Shown: positions 24,796 through 32,258 of the stretch, piece after piece
How positions within the stretch are numbered: position 1 is the stretch's first letter
Layout: each line of letters begins with the position of its first letter
Origin: an uncultured Eggerthellaceae bacterium
Lineage (GTDB): Bacteria; Actinomycetota; Coriobacteriia; Coriobacteriales; Eggerthellaceae
Reading direction: 5' to 3'
NCBI GenBank assembly: GCA_903789375.1
Contig: CAIFEB010000023.1
Coordinates: 1-36,668 of the forward strand
Length of the DNA: 36,668 nucleotides
Position numbers and translations under genes: made by a program
Notes under the pieces: generated by a model
The model's input: only the letters and a program-made list of their open reading frames with translations
What the model was told of the DNA's origin: nothing
The model's database searches: none

Positions 24796-25113
24796 CGGGG
24801 CGGAAGCGCCTGAGCGGCCTCTATGCTTCAGGCGCATACAACGGATGCATTATAGGCAATTGCTATTCGACCTTTTCGGGCGGAAGATACTCCTCGAACG
24901 AATGCGACCGACAACATAGGCGAGCTGGCAAGCTGACTGGCCAAAGAAGCAGGCTGGCTTACCAACTAGCCAGACGGCAAGCTGCCCCGGTTAATCCGGC
25001 CCATCGTCCCGGCGACGGTCGGTCCGTGGGCGGGTTGCCGGCGGGCAAGCGGCAGTCAACTGGTCGCGCGCTGCCGTCCCGGTCGGCACACCTTCTTCTC
25101 GGAAAGGAATCTC
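24796..25113. other. Gap between the CDF gene and the alcohol dehydrogenase gene
   Basis: 318 bases without a gene. GCGCCTGA (24806-24813) and TCAGGCGC (24828-24835) form an 8-bp stem right after the CDF stop, likely its transcript end though no T-run follows. The middle (24836-24990) is less GC-rich, with a 9-base direct repeat GGCAAGCTG (24927-24935 and 24976-24984) among several CTGGC/CTAGC variants. I see no sound promoter. AAAGG lies 8-12 bases before the ATG at 25114. Confidence 0.55.
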
Positions 25114-26280
25114 ATGCTCGGAAGCTTTACGTACTGCAATCCCTGTCGCTTGCATTTCGGGCCGAAGGCGCTCGACGACCTGGCGGGGGAACTCAAAACC
25201 TATGGCCCGGTGGTCATGCTTGCCTACGGTGGCGGCTCCATCAAGAAGACCGGCGTGTACGACCAGGTTATGAAGGCGCTTGCCGATGCCGGCAAAACCG
25301 TCGTTGAGCTTTCGGGCGTCATGTCCAACCCCACGGTCGAGAAGATGCGCGAGGGCTGCGCGTTGGCGCGCGAGAACGACGTCGACCTCATCCTGGCCGT
25401 GGGCGGCGGGTCGGTCATCGACTACGCAAAAGCCGTGTCCGTGAGCGCTTGGAGCGACGAGGATGGCTGGGAGAAGTACTTCAAGCGCACCACTCCTATT
25501 GACAACCGCATCATTCCGGTGGGCGACGTGCTCACCATGTCGGGCACCGGTTCGGAGATGAACGCCGGCTCGGTGCTGTCGAGCCATTCCGAGCATCTTA
25601 AAATCGGTCACGTGTTCGGCTCCGACGTCATCCCGCAGTTTGCCATCGTCAATCCGGAACTCACGTTCACTGTGCCGGACTACCAGATGAAGGCTGGCAT
25701 CTTCGATGCGTTCAACCACATCCAAGAGCAGTACTTTTCGGGCACCGACGACAACGTGTCGGACTACGTCATGGAAGGCCTCATGCGCTCGCTCATCCAC
25801 AGCAGCCGCATCGCGGTGGCCGATCCGACCGACTACGAGGCGCGCAGCAACATCAGCTGGGTGTGCACGTGGGCGCTCAACACGTTTGTCGCGTGCGGCA
25901 AGGCGACCGACTGGGAAGTGCATATGATCGGCCAGGCCATCGGCGCCGTGACCGACGCGACGCATGGTATGACGCTGTCCGCCGTCGCACCGGCGTATTA
26001 CCGATTCATCATGCCGTACGGCCTGCCCAAGTTCGTGCGCTTCGCCACCGAGGTGTGGGGCGTCGACCCACAGGGCAAGACCGATGAGGATATCGCGTCG
26101 TGCGGTCTTGATGCGATGGAGGCGTGGATGCGCGAAATCGGCGTCGTCATGCACGCGTCCGAGCTGGGGCTGACCGAGGACATGTTCGATGATGTGGTCA
26201 AGGGTACGTTCCTTCTGGGCGGTGGCTACAAGAAACTCACCTCCGACGAGGTGCGCTCCATCCTGAAGGAGAGCATGTAG
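25114..26280 (+). CDS. Iron-containing alcohol dehydrogenase (BdhA/YqhD-like)
   Basis: NAD(P)H-dependent type III alcohol dehydrogenase that reduces aldehydes to alcohols. 388 residues, normal length. Nucleotide loop LAVGGGSVIDYAKA (about 103-116) and TMSGTGSEMN (about 147-156). Metal ligands D198 and H202 (IFDAFNHIQEQYF), H270 (WEVHMIGQ) and H284 (TDATHGMTLS) match the D194/H198/H267/H281 set of E. coli YqhD closely. In this family a GGGS/D pair near the N-terminal domain favours NADPH, but cofactor choice is uncertain. Followed after 201 bases by the decarboxylase/cupin fusion in the same direction; the two could act together on reactive carbonyls. Confidence 0.92.
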   Translation: MLGSFTYCNPCRLHFGPKALDDLAGELKTYGPVVMLAYGGGSIKKTGVYDQVMKALADAGKTVVELSGVMSNPTVEKMREGCALARENDVDLILAVGGGSVIDYAKAVSVSAWSDEDGWEKYFKRTTPIDNRIIPVGDVLTMSGTGSEMNAGSVLSSHSEHLKIGHVFGSDVIPQFAIVNPELTFTVPDYQMKAGIFDAFNHIQEQYFSGTDDNVSDYVMEGLMRSLIHSSRIAVADPTDYEARSNISWVCTWALNTFVACGKATDWEVHMIGQAIGAVTDATHGMTLSAVAPAYYRFIMPYGLPKFVRFATEVWGVDPQGKTDEDIASCGLDAMEAWMREIGVVMHASELGLTEDMFDDVVKGTFLLGGGYKKLTSDEVRSILKESM

Positions 26281-26350
26281 GGTTTCGGGCTTCGGCGGGA
26301 GGCGGCGCCAACTGTCGCTTTCGGCACGACCGCGGTGACGGCATTCGTGG

Positions 26351-26373
26351 GCGGCAGCGTTGGCGACTGCCGC
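26351..26373 (+). other. 7-bp hairpin between the alcohol dehydrogenase and fusion genes
   Basis: GCGGCAG-9 bases-CTGCCGC, no T-run. Possible weak terminator or processing site. The rest of 26281-26481 shows nothing clear apart from the AAGGAAGAAGG ribosome site before 26482. Confidence 0.4.
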
Positions 26374-26481
26374 TAAGCTGACAGGGCGCATGGTTTCGCG
26401 AGGGCCTCAGGAGCGTCAAGGCTGCGAAACGGAGCCTTCGATGAACGAACGGGAAGTATTTACAAGGAAGAAGGTCTGACG

Positions 26482-27234
26482 ATGGCAATCGTGCAGACGG
26501 CAGGACGCGACGTGCTGGGGCAGTTCGCCCCGCAGTTCGCGCATTTCAACGACGACGTTCTCTTTGGGGAGGAGTGGAACGACCCCACGCTTTCGCCCAA
26601 GACGAAGAGCATCATCGTCATCTCGGTGTTTCTGGGCCGTGGCCTGGTGAGCGACGCGTTCGACAGCCACCTGAAGATGGCGAAGGCGAACGGCGTGACG
26701 CGCGAGGAAATCGCCGCGATCATCACGCACGCGGCGTTCTATGCGGGCTGGCCGGTCGCGTGGGCGGCGTTCGGCCGTGCGCAGAAGGTGTGGGCCGACG
26801 ACGCGCCGGCGACCACCCCGCTCGAGGAGTACCAGCGCAGCATCTTCTTCCCGGTGGGCGACCCCAACGACGCGTACGCGCGGTACTTCACGGGGCAGAG
26901 CTATCTGGCGCCGGTGTGCGGCGACCCGTTCCCCATCGCAAACGTGACGTTCGAGCCGGGCTGCCGTAACTTCTGGCACATCCACCACGCGTCCGAAGGC
27001 GGCGGCCAGATGCTCATCTGCGTCGGCGGACGTGGCTACTACCAGGCGTGGGGCGAAAAGCCCGTGCAGATGGTGCCGGGCACCATCGTGGAGATTCCGG
27101 CCAACGTCAAGCACTGGCACGGCGCGGCGCCCAACTCGTGGTTCTCGCACCTGGCGTTCGGCATCCCGGGCGAGGGCACGTCCAACGAATGGCTCGAGCC
27201 GGTCGTCGACGAGGACTACCTGAAGCTTGCGTAG
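26482..27234 (+). CDS. Carboxymuconolactone decarboxylase-like / cupin fusion
   Basis: Two-domain protein of 250 residues. Residues 1-105 are an all-helical carboxymuconolactone decarboxylase fold (SPKTKSIIVISVFLGRG ... EEIAAIITHAAFYAGWP); there is no CxxC, so it is not an AhpD-type peroxidase. Residues about 140-225 are a cupin with metal ligands H166, H168 and E172 (HIHHASEGGGQ) and a second-motif histidine pair H211/H213 (VKHWHG). AAGGAAGAAGG precedes the ATG. Such fusions are common in gut anaerobes but poorly characterised; proposed roles involve small carbonyl or aromatic acid chemistry. The alcohol dehydrogenase upstream supports a carbonyl-related role, as inference only. Confidence 0.88.
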   Translation: MAIVQTAGRDVLGQFAPQFAHFNDDVLFGEEWNDPTLSPKTKSIIVISVFLGRGLVSDAFDSHLKMAKANGVTREEIAAIITHAAFYAGWPVAWAAFGRAQKVWADDAPATTPLEEYQRSIFFPVGDPNDAYARYFTGQSYLAPVCGDPFPIANVTFEPGCRNFWHIHHASEGGGQMLICVGGRGYYQAWGEKPVQMVPGTIVEIPANVKHWHGAAPNSWFSHLAFGIPGEGTSNEWLEPVVDEDYLKLA

Positions 27235-27337
27235 GCGAGCGGGCGCCGACGGTGGCGCGGCCGGCCGTCGCTCGCGGGGAGCGCCGCTGTCGGCGTGCCG
27301 AACGGTGAAGCAAGCTGCGAAGCGATACGTATGAAGA

Positions 27338-27380
27338 AGGGGCGCGACGCCCGGCGTTTGACCGCTGGTGTCGCGCCCCT
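27338..27380. terminator. Bidirectional terminator between convergent genes
   Basis: Perfect 11-bp stem AGGGGCGCGAC (27338-27348) with GTCGCGCCCCT (27370-27380). On the minus strand it is followed by TCTTCAT and on the plus strand by CTTGCG, so it serves the fusion gene and the phospholipase gene facing it. Confidence 0.75.
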
Positions 27381-27431
27381 CTTGCGCTTGTGTGGCGTGC
27401 AGGCTTTGAGGATACGCTGCCTGCGGATGCG

Positions 27432-28373
27432 CTATGCGGCCGCCGTTGGCGCGCCGTTGAAGTTCAGGCCGCCGGACAGCTCGCGGGCGCACGCTTCGTC
27501 GAGCGCGTGGTCGCTGAACGCCTCGATTAAAAGCTTCGCTTCCTCTTCGGCTTGGAAGAACAGGTCTACGAAGCTGGCGTCGGTCTCCTCGTTGGTGAAG
27601 GGGTTGCGCCAGGGCGCGTGGGCGGCGTTGTCGAACACGCTGTCGGCGTGCGCGCGGTCCTGCCAGGCCATCGCGTTGTACAGCGACTTGCCGCGCACGG
27701 CGTGCTCCATCGTGCTCAGCACGGCGCGCTTGCCGTTGTCGGGCGTGTACAGCAGATGTTGCAGGTACCGGAACGCCCGGGCGCAGCGCCGGTACATCGA
27801 ACGCGGGATGCTCGTGCCGTACACGCTGTCGGCGAGCGCGCTCACGGCTTCCGAGATGGCCGATGCCGCGCGCTGTGGCAGCGATTCGAGCAGCTTCCAC
27901 GGCTTGACGTCGGCGATGGTGGCGTTGCTCGTCAGGAAGAGCGCCGCCTCGTCGAGGTCGGCTTCGATGGCGCCGTGCACCTCGGACGCGTTGTCGCGGC
28001 CGAGCCCCGGCACGCCGGCGTCGCAGAAATCGTATTCCTGCCGGTAGATGAGCGGATGGGCGTTGGAATCGAGCGCGTAGTGGCACAGGAATCCCGCCGC
28101 CCAGGCACGCACGATGGTGCGCTCGGGTTCGGGCAGGTCGGAACATGCTTCCTCGAGGTGGGCGAGCAGCTCGACGGGCTTTTCGACGTGCATGTCGTGC
28201 CCCAGGTGACGCCATGGGCGCAGCCCCAAGATGCCCATGGCCGAGAACAGCGGATCGGGGCCCTGGTTGCCCAGAAGGAACGCGCGCTGCGCTTCCTCGG
28301 ACAGGCCGACTTGGCTTTTCACCTGGCCGTATGCGAGACGGCCGAACGTGTTGTGCGTGATAAGGGCAGGCAT
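27432..28373 (-). CDS. Zinc-dependent phospholipase C family protein
   Basis: 313 residues from ATG 28373, with AAGGAGGTG directly upstream on the minus strand. Family signatures: MPALITHNTFGRLAYG at the start, LLGNQGPDPLFSAMG, HLGHDMHVEKP and FLCHYALDSNAHPLIY, which carry the His/Asp zinc ligands of the all-helical Zn-PLC fold. No signal peptide is visible, so unlike secreted clostridial phospholipases it should be cytoplasmic; substrate unknown. It has its own TATAAT promoter, divergent from lysC. It uses one of the two TTA codons I found (residue 282, at 27528-27530). Confidence 0.85.
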   Translation of the reverse strand: MPALITHNTFGRLAYGQVKSQVGLSEEAQRAFLLGNQGPDPLFSAMGILGLRPWRHLGHDMHVEKPVELLAHLEEACSDLPEPERTIVRAWAAGFLCHYALDSNAHPLIYRQEYDFCDAGVPGLGRDNASEVHGAIEADLDEAALFLTSNATIADVKPWKLLESLPQRAASAISEAVSALADSVYGTSIPRSMYRRCARAFRYLQHLLYTPDNGKRAVLSTMEHAVRGKSLYNAMAWQDRAHADSVFDNAAHAPWRNPFTNEETDASFVDLFFQAEEEAKLLIEAFSDHALDEACARELSGGLNFNGAPTAAA

Positions 28374-28412
28374 GGCGCACCTCCTTGCGAAGACGAAGCG
28401 GTCTTCGGCCTC

Positions 28413-28418
28413 ATTATA
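28413..28418 (-). promoter_or_regulatory. TATAAT -10 box of the phospholipase gene
   Basis: On the minus strand a perfect TATAAT within ATATATAAT, about 40 bases before the start codon; TTGCGC as -35 would give a short 15-base spacing. Confidence 0.6.
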
Positions 28419-28641
28419 TATGTCGTGCGGAACGCGCAACGTAACATTTCAGCGCACGCCCGAACGGCGCCCCTTCGGGATGCGGCGGCCGTCCGAACGG
28501 CGCAGCCGCTCGCGGCGTTTCAGCCGTCGCTTCATCCGCAAGCCGCAGAGAGCATCGCGCGTTTCAGCAGGCCATCTCATTTGCCGCTTTCCTGAAAATG
28601 CGTACACCGCACGGTGCGCCGGGCGGCGTTTTGCGTTCGTT

Positions 28642-28650
28642 TGCTATAGT
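28642..28650 (+). promoter_or_regulatory. Candidate extended -10 promoter of lysC-asd
   Basis: TGCTATAGT (TG-C-TATAGT), start point near 28657. No -35 match at normal distance. Confidence 0.55.
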
Positions 28651-28706
28651 GGGTGCAATTCCCGGGGCTCCCCGGTTCGAATGAGACAAGCGAAAGAACG
28701 GACATA

Positions 28707-29987
28707 ATGGCTCTTATCGTATGCAAGTTCGGCGGTACGTCGGTTGCGTCACCGGAGCGCATCCAAAAGGTCGCGCGGCGGCTCATCGAGCGCAAGCAGG
28801 CGGGCAACGACGTCGTGGCCGTGGTGTCGGCGATGGGCAAGACCACCGACGAGCTCGTGGGCCTGGCGAACGCCATCAACGCCGATCCGCCCGCGCGCGA
28901 GATGGACCGGCTGCTGTCCACCGGCGAGCAGGTGTCCATGGCGCTTCTGGCCATGGCCATCGAGGCGCGCGGCTACAACTCCATGAGTTTCACCGGCCGT
29001 CAGGCGGGCATCGAAACCGATGCGACGCATGCCAAGGCCAAGATCGTCAAGGTGCACAACGACCGCATCAAGAAGGCGCTCGAAGCCGGCGTCATCCCGG
29101 TCATCGCGGGCTTCCAGGGCATCGACGCGCGCGGCGACATGACCACGCTCGGCCGCGGCGGCTCCGACACCACGGCGGTGGCGGTGGCCTGGGGCATCGG
29201 CGCCGACGTCTGCGAAATCTACTCGGACGTCGACGGCGTGTACACGGCCGACCCGCGCATCTGCCCGCACGCCCGCAAGCTCGATGAGATTTCCTACGAC
29301 GACATGCTCGAGATGTCGGGCGCCGGTTCGGGCGTCCTGCAGATGCGCGCCGTCGAATTCGCGAAGAAGTACCACGTGGTGATCCATTCCCGTTCCGCGT
29401 TCACCGACACGGAGGGCACGTACGTCAAGGAGGCAACCGACATGATGGAAGAAGCCGTGATCACGGGCATCGCCCACGACACGTCCGAGGTCAAGGTGAC
29501 CATCCGCGGCGTTCCGGACAACACGGGCGTCGCCGCCAAGCTGTTCAGCGCGCTCGCCGGCAACATGGTGAACACCGACATGATCATCCAGAACGTGTCC
29601 GAGGACGGCGTGACCGACATCAGCTTCACCTGCCCCGGCGCCGACCTGGCACGCGCTCGCGAGACGCTCGACCGCATCGTGCCCGAAATCCGCGCGCGCG
29701 AGGTGTCCGTCGACGAGGACATCGCCAAGGTCAGCCTCGTGGGCACCGGCATGAAGTCGTCGCCGGGCGTCGCCGCCAAGGCGTTCTCGGTGCTCGGCGA
29801 GGCGCACATCAACATCCTCGCCATCTCGACGTCGCCGATCCGCCTGTCGATGGTCATTGACGCCGGCCAGGTGGCAAGCGCCGTGCAGCTGTTGCACACG
29901 GCGTTCGGGCTGGATTCCGACAGCGTGTTCGAGGAGACGCAGCTGTCCGCCGAGGAGATCGCGGCGAAGATGAACAAGGGCCGCTAA
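28707..29987 (+). CDS. lysC: Aspartate kinase
   Basis: Phosphorylates aspartate, first step towards lysine (diaminopimelate), threonine and methionine. 426 residues. Catalytic part: VCKFGGTSVA (5-14), LLSTGEQVSMALLA, FTGRQAGI, LGRGGSDTTAVAVA and YSDVDGVYTADPRI. Two ACT domains follow (about 262-335 and 340-415), the second with LGEAHINILAISTSPIRLSM, which forms the inhibitor-binding interface. This is the monofunctional, two-ACT class of Bacillus LysC and Corynebacterium Ask. The ribosome site is weak (AAGAACGG). A strong internal start at 29442 should yield a separate beta subunit. asd follows after 27 bases. Confidence 0.97.
   Translation: MALIVCKFGGTSVASPERIQKVARRLIERKQAGNDVVAVVSAMGKTTDELVGLANAINADPPAREMDRLLSTGEQVSMALLAMAIEARGYNSMSFTGRQAGIETDATHAKAKIVKVHNDRIKKALEAGVIPVIAGFQGIDARGDMTTLGRGGSDTTAVAVAWGIGADVCEIYSDVDGVYTADPRICPHARKLDEISYDDMLEMSGAGSGVLQMRAVEFAKKYHVVIHSRSAFTDTEGTYVKEATDMMEEAVITGIAHDTSEVKVTIRGVPDNTGVAAKLFSALAGNMVNTDMIIQNVSEDGVTDISFTCPGADLARARETLDRIVPEIRAREVSVDEDIAKVSLVGTGMKSSPGVAAKAFSVLGEAHINILAISTSPIRLSMVIDAGQVASAVQLLHTAFGLDSDSVFEETQLSAEEIAAKMNKGR
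29442..29987 (+). CDS. lysC: Aspartate kinase beta subunit from an internal in-frame start
   Basis: Inside lysC, a perfect AAGGAGG (29427-29433) stands 8 bases before an in-frame ATG at 29442 (codon 246), a better ribosome site than lysC's own. The product, MMEEAVITGIAHDTSEVKVT..., is 181 residues and consists of exactly the two regulatory ACT domains. In Bacillus subtilis and Corynebacterium glutamicum the same arrangement gives an alpha2beta2 enzyme with feedback control at the ACT interface, so the same is expected here. Expression is not proven by sequence. Confidence 0.75.
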   Translation: MMEEAVITGIAHDTSEVKVTIRGVPDNTGVAAKLFSALAGNMVNTDMIIQNVSEDGVTDISFTCPGADLARARETLDRIVPEIRAREVSVDEDIAKVSLVGTGMKSSPGVAAKAFSVLGEAHINILAISTSPIRLSMVIDAGQVASAVQLLHTAFGLDSDSVFEETQLSAEEIAAKMNKGR

Positions 29988-30014
29988 GGGTTTGCGAAGA
30001 GACAAGGAAGAGCT

Positions 30015-31055
30015 ATGACCTGGGAAAAGAAGATGCCTGCACGCCCTGTCGTCGCCGTGGGCGGAGCCACGGGCGCGGTCGGCCAGGAATTCATGCGGGT
30101 CCTGCACGACCTCGATTTTCCGGCGAGTCGCGTCATCCCGCTCGCGAGCGCTCGCTCGGCGGGCAAGAAGATCCCGTTCGACGGGTGCGGCGACGTGCCG
30201 GCGGGCGAGCTCGAAGTGCGCGAGATGACGCCCGACGCGTTCGAGGGCGTCGACATCGCGATGTTCTCTGCGGGCGCAAGCGTCTCCAAGCAGATGCGCG
30301 AGGCCGTCGTGGGCCACGGTGCTGTCATGATCGACAACTCGAGCGCCTTCCGCATGGAAGACGATGTGCCGCTCGTGGTGCCCGAGGTCAATCCGGACGA
30401 CCTGGCCTGGCATTCCGGCGTCATCGCCAACCCCAACTGCTCGACCATCCAGATGGTCGTGGCGCTGCACGCGCTCGAGCATATGGCGCCGCTCAAACGC
30501 GTCGTCGTGTCCACGTACCAGGCGGCGTCGGGCGCGGGTGCGGCTGCCATGCAGGAGCTGTACGACCAGACGCGCGCATACCTTGACGGCGAGCCGTTCG
30601 AGCCCCACGCGTTCAGCGACCAGATCGCCTTCAACGTGATTCCGCACATCGACGTGTTCCTCGACGACGACTCGACTAAAGAGGAATGGAAGATGGTCGT
30701 CGAGACGAAGAAGATCATGCACCATCCCGATCTGGGCGTGGCGGCCAACTGCGCCCGCGTGCCGGTGCTGCGCTGCCATGCGGAGTATGTGAACGCCGAG
30801 TTCACGGCTCCCATCACGCCCGATCAGGCGCGCGCTGCGTTCGAAAGCGCGCAGGGCATCACGCTCAACGACGACCCCGCGCACAACGGCTATCCCATGC
30901 CGGGGCTGCTCGCGGGCTGCAACGACGTGTACGTCGGTCGCGTGCGCGCCGATGCGAGCGTCGACCACGGCGTGTCGTTCTGGTGCGTCGAGGACCAGAT
31001 TCGCAAGGGCGCGGCGCTCAACGCCGTCCAGATCGCGCAGCTGCTGCTGCCGTAG
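30015..31055 (+). CDS. asd: Aspartate-semialdehyde dehydrogenase
   Basis: Reduces aspartyl phosphate from LysC to aspartate semialdehyde with NADPH. 346 residues: dinucleotide loop VAVGGATGAVGQEFMRVL (13-30), SAGASVSK, IDNSSAFRM, catalytic C142 in IANPNCSTIQMVVAL, QAASGAGAAAM, and the substrate-site region RVPVLRCHAEYVNAEF with the conserved Arg/His. AAGGAAGAG precedes the ATG. It lies 27 bases after lysC, forming a two-gene operon for consecutive steps, closed by the terminator at 31084. Confidence 0.97.
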   Translation: MTWEKKMPARPVVAVGGATGAVGQEFMRVLHDLDFPASRVIPLASARSAGKKIPFDGCGDVPAGELEVREMTPDAFEGVDIAMFSAGASVSKQMREAVVGHGAVMIDNSSAFRMEDDVPLVVPEVNPDDLAWHSGVIANPNCSTIQMVVALHALEHMAPLKRVVVSTYQAASGAGAAAMQELYDQTRAYLDGEPFEPHAFSDQIAFNVIPHIDVFLDDDSTKEEWKMVVETKKIMHHPDLGVAANCARVPVLRCHAEYVNAEFTAPITPDQARAAFESAQGITLNDDPAHNGYPMPGLLAGCNDVYVGRVRADASVDHGVSFWCVEDQIRKGAALNAVQIAQLLLP

Positions 31056-31083
31056 GGCGCGCGAACCGCATAGTCGCTCCTGT

Positions 31084-31126
31084 CGGGCCGTGCTCGCCGG
31101 AATGGTGGGCGCGGCCCGTTCGTTTT
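31084..31126 (+). terminator. Terminator of lysC-asd
   Basis: CGGGCCGTGCTC (31084-31095) pairs with GGGCGCGGCCCG (31107-31118), two G-T pairs, followed by TTCGTTTT. Confidence 0.8.
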
Positions 31127-31195
31127 CGCCCTGTGTCTCCATAGGCGATGCATTTCAATCCGGTCGAATAACTTGACCTCGGGAGTTCCCGTGTT

Positions 31196-31216
31196 TTGTC
31201 GTACCGTTGACGACAA
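31196..31216. repeat. 7-bp inverted repeat upstream of the antitoxin gene
   Basis: TTGTCGT (31196-31202) and ACGACAA (31210-31216) around ACCGTTG. A -35-like TTGACC lies just before it (31173-31178), but no good -10 is at the right distance. A further repeat GTGAAA-11-TTTCAC lies at 31276-31298. Either could be an autoregulatory site. Confidence 0.45.
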
Positions 31217-31313
31217 GGAACGCAGCGCTTCTGCGCGGCCCGTGCGCAACGGTTCGCGCGCAGGAGCGCTGCATGGTGAAACAGGGAGCATATTTCACGG
31301 GGGTCCGGAGAAA

Positions 31314-31353
31314 TAGCGGTACGTGACAAGCAGTAGCGGCAAGTGATAGGCGA
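31314..31353. repeat. Two 20-base direct repeats ending at the antitoxin start
   Basis: TAGCGGTACGTGACAAGCAG (31314-31333) is followed at once by TAGCGGCAAGTGATAGGCGA (31334-31353), 15 of 20 bases the same; the second copy abuts the GTG at 31354. Two helical turns of spacing suits a ribbon-helix-helix operator. Confidence 0.6.
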
Positions 31354-31806
31354 GTGATTCGCGTGGCTGATTCCAAGGTTGAATCCATGGCCGAGCCTTT
31401 GGCTCACGATGACGACACCGACAAGCATCAGGCGAAAAGCGATCAGGAGCAGGCGCAACCGGCACGGCGGGGGCGCAAGAAGAAAGACGGCCCGAAAGCG
31501 GTTGCCATGGTGACGGCGCGCATGACCAAGTCCAAGAAGGACGAGGCCACGCGCATACTGAAGACGCTCGGCGTCACGCCGTCGGATGCCATCAACCAGC
31601 TGTTCAGCTACGTTGTGCGCGAGCATCGGATGCCGTTCGAGGAATCGCGCGAGCGGGGTTGCGAGCCGGACAAACACGAGGTCAGCGAGGCGTTCGCGTT
31701 CGTGAGCGAACTGTCGCGCCCCGACCGGATGCCGGGCATCATCGACGAGGACGGCCGCGAGCGCGCCGCTGTGCAGCGTGCGCACGAGGAGATGGAGCAC
31801 GAATGA
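31354..31806 (+). CDS. RelB/DinJ-type antitoxin with long N-terminal tail
   Basis: 150 residues if started at GTG 31354; GTG 31363 and ATG 31387 are alternatives and no ribosome site decides. Residues 53-96 (VTARMTKSKKDEATRILKTL and GVTPSDAINQLFSYVVREHR) are the ribbon-helix-helix plus helix of RelB/DinJ antitoxins, which bind their own promoter and their toxin. Ahead lies a charged Gln/Lys-rich tail of about 50 residues; typical DinJ starts almost at the domain and is 85-100 long. The C-terminal 50 residues are acidic, as expected for toxin wrapping. Its stop overlaps the start of the PIN gene (ATGA), the usual antitoxin-toxin coupling. Confidence 0.8.
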   Translation: MIRVADSKVESMAEPLAHDDDTDKHQAKSDQEQAQPARRGRKKKDGPKAVAMVTARMTKSKKDEATRILKTLGVTPSDAINQLFSYVVREHRMPFEESRERGCEPDKHEVSEAFAFVSELSRPDRMPGIIDEDGRERAAVQRAHEEMEHE

Positions 31807-32258
31807 AGCTCATGGTCAACCGCGACATCGTGATCGACTACCTGTGCGCGCGTCAGCCCTACGCCGACCGCGCCGTGCGTCTGGCGCTGCTCGGCAAACT
31901 GGACGAGGTCCAGCTGTGGTGCAGCTCGACGCAGGTTCCCGACATGCTGTACGTGCTGTCGGGCGGCGGCAAGGATTCCTGCGCCCGCCAGGTGCAGGAG
32001 GAGTTCCGCAAACTGCGCCAGTTCGTGGGCATCTCGGTCGTGGGCGTTGAGGCGTTCGACCGTATGGCGTCGTCCACCTGGGACAATCTGGAGGCCGAGC
32101 TCGTGTACGAGGCGGCGCTCGAGGTGCAGGCCGACGCGATCGTCACGCGCCGCACGTCGGCGTTCGAGAAGTCGTCCATCCCCGTGCTCGACTACGATGA
32201 CCTCTCGGAGTTTTTGAGCGACCACCTGGGTATTCGCTACGAGGCGATCGAGCTGTGA
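31803..32258 (+). CDS. PIN-domain protein, probable toxin partner with altered active site
   Basis: 151 residues, the size of VapC-like PIN nucleases. Seen: N-terminal VNRDIVIDYLCARQPYADRA with the first conserved Asp (D8 or D12), and C-terminal NLEAELVYEAALEVQADAIV followed by TRRTSAFEKSSIPVLD. Family members usually read DxEDA...A...ADxIVTRNxxDF here. The ED pair has become EA and the final Asp of the TRN..DF box is missing, so one or two of the four acidic metal ligands look lost. RelB/DinJ antitoxins normally pair with RelE/YafQ toxins, not PIN proteins. It overlaps the antitoxin by 4 bases at its start and tlyA by 4 bases at its end. Confidence 0.8.
   Translation: MKLMVNRDIVIDYLCARQPYADRAVRLALLGKLDEVQLWCSSTQVPDMLYVLSGGGKDSCARQVQEEFRKLRQFVGISVVGVEAFDRMASSTWDNLEAELVYEAALEVQADAIVTRRTSAFEKSSIPVLDYDDLSEFLSDHLGIRYEAIEL

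Larger units (their letters stand above)
28374..28706. other. Divergent region between the phospholipase and lysC genes
   Basis: 333 bases without a gene. It carries a TATAAT box for the minus-strand gene and an extended -10 for lysC. The middle is GC-rich and featureless. The lysC leader (about 50 bases) contains a small hairpin CCGGG-GCTC-CCCGG (28662-28675). I see no lysine riboswitch or leader peptide. Confidence 0.55.

Noticed and set aside
28651-28706. Lysine riboswitch or leader peptide before lysC
   Set aside because: The leader is only about 50 bases with one small hairpin, too short for either.
31803-32258. RelE/YafQ-type toxin as the expected partner of the DinJ-like antitoxin
   Set aside because: The sequence matches a PIN fold (VNRDIVIDYL start, ADAIVTRR end), not the RelE fold.
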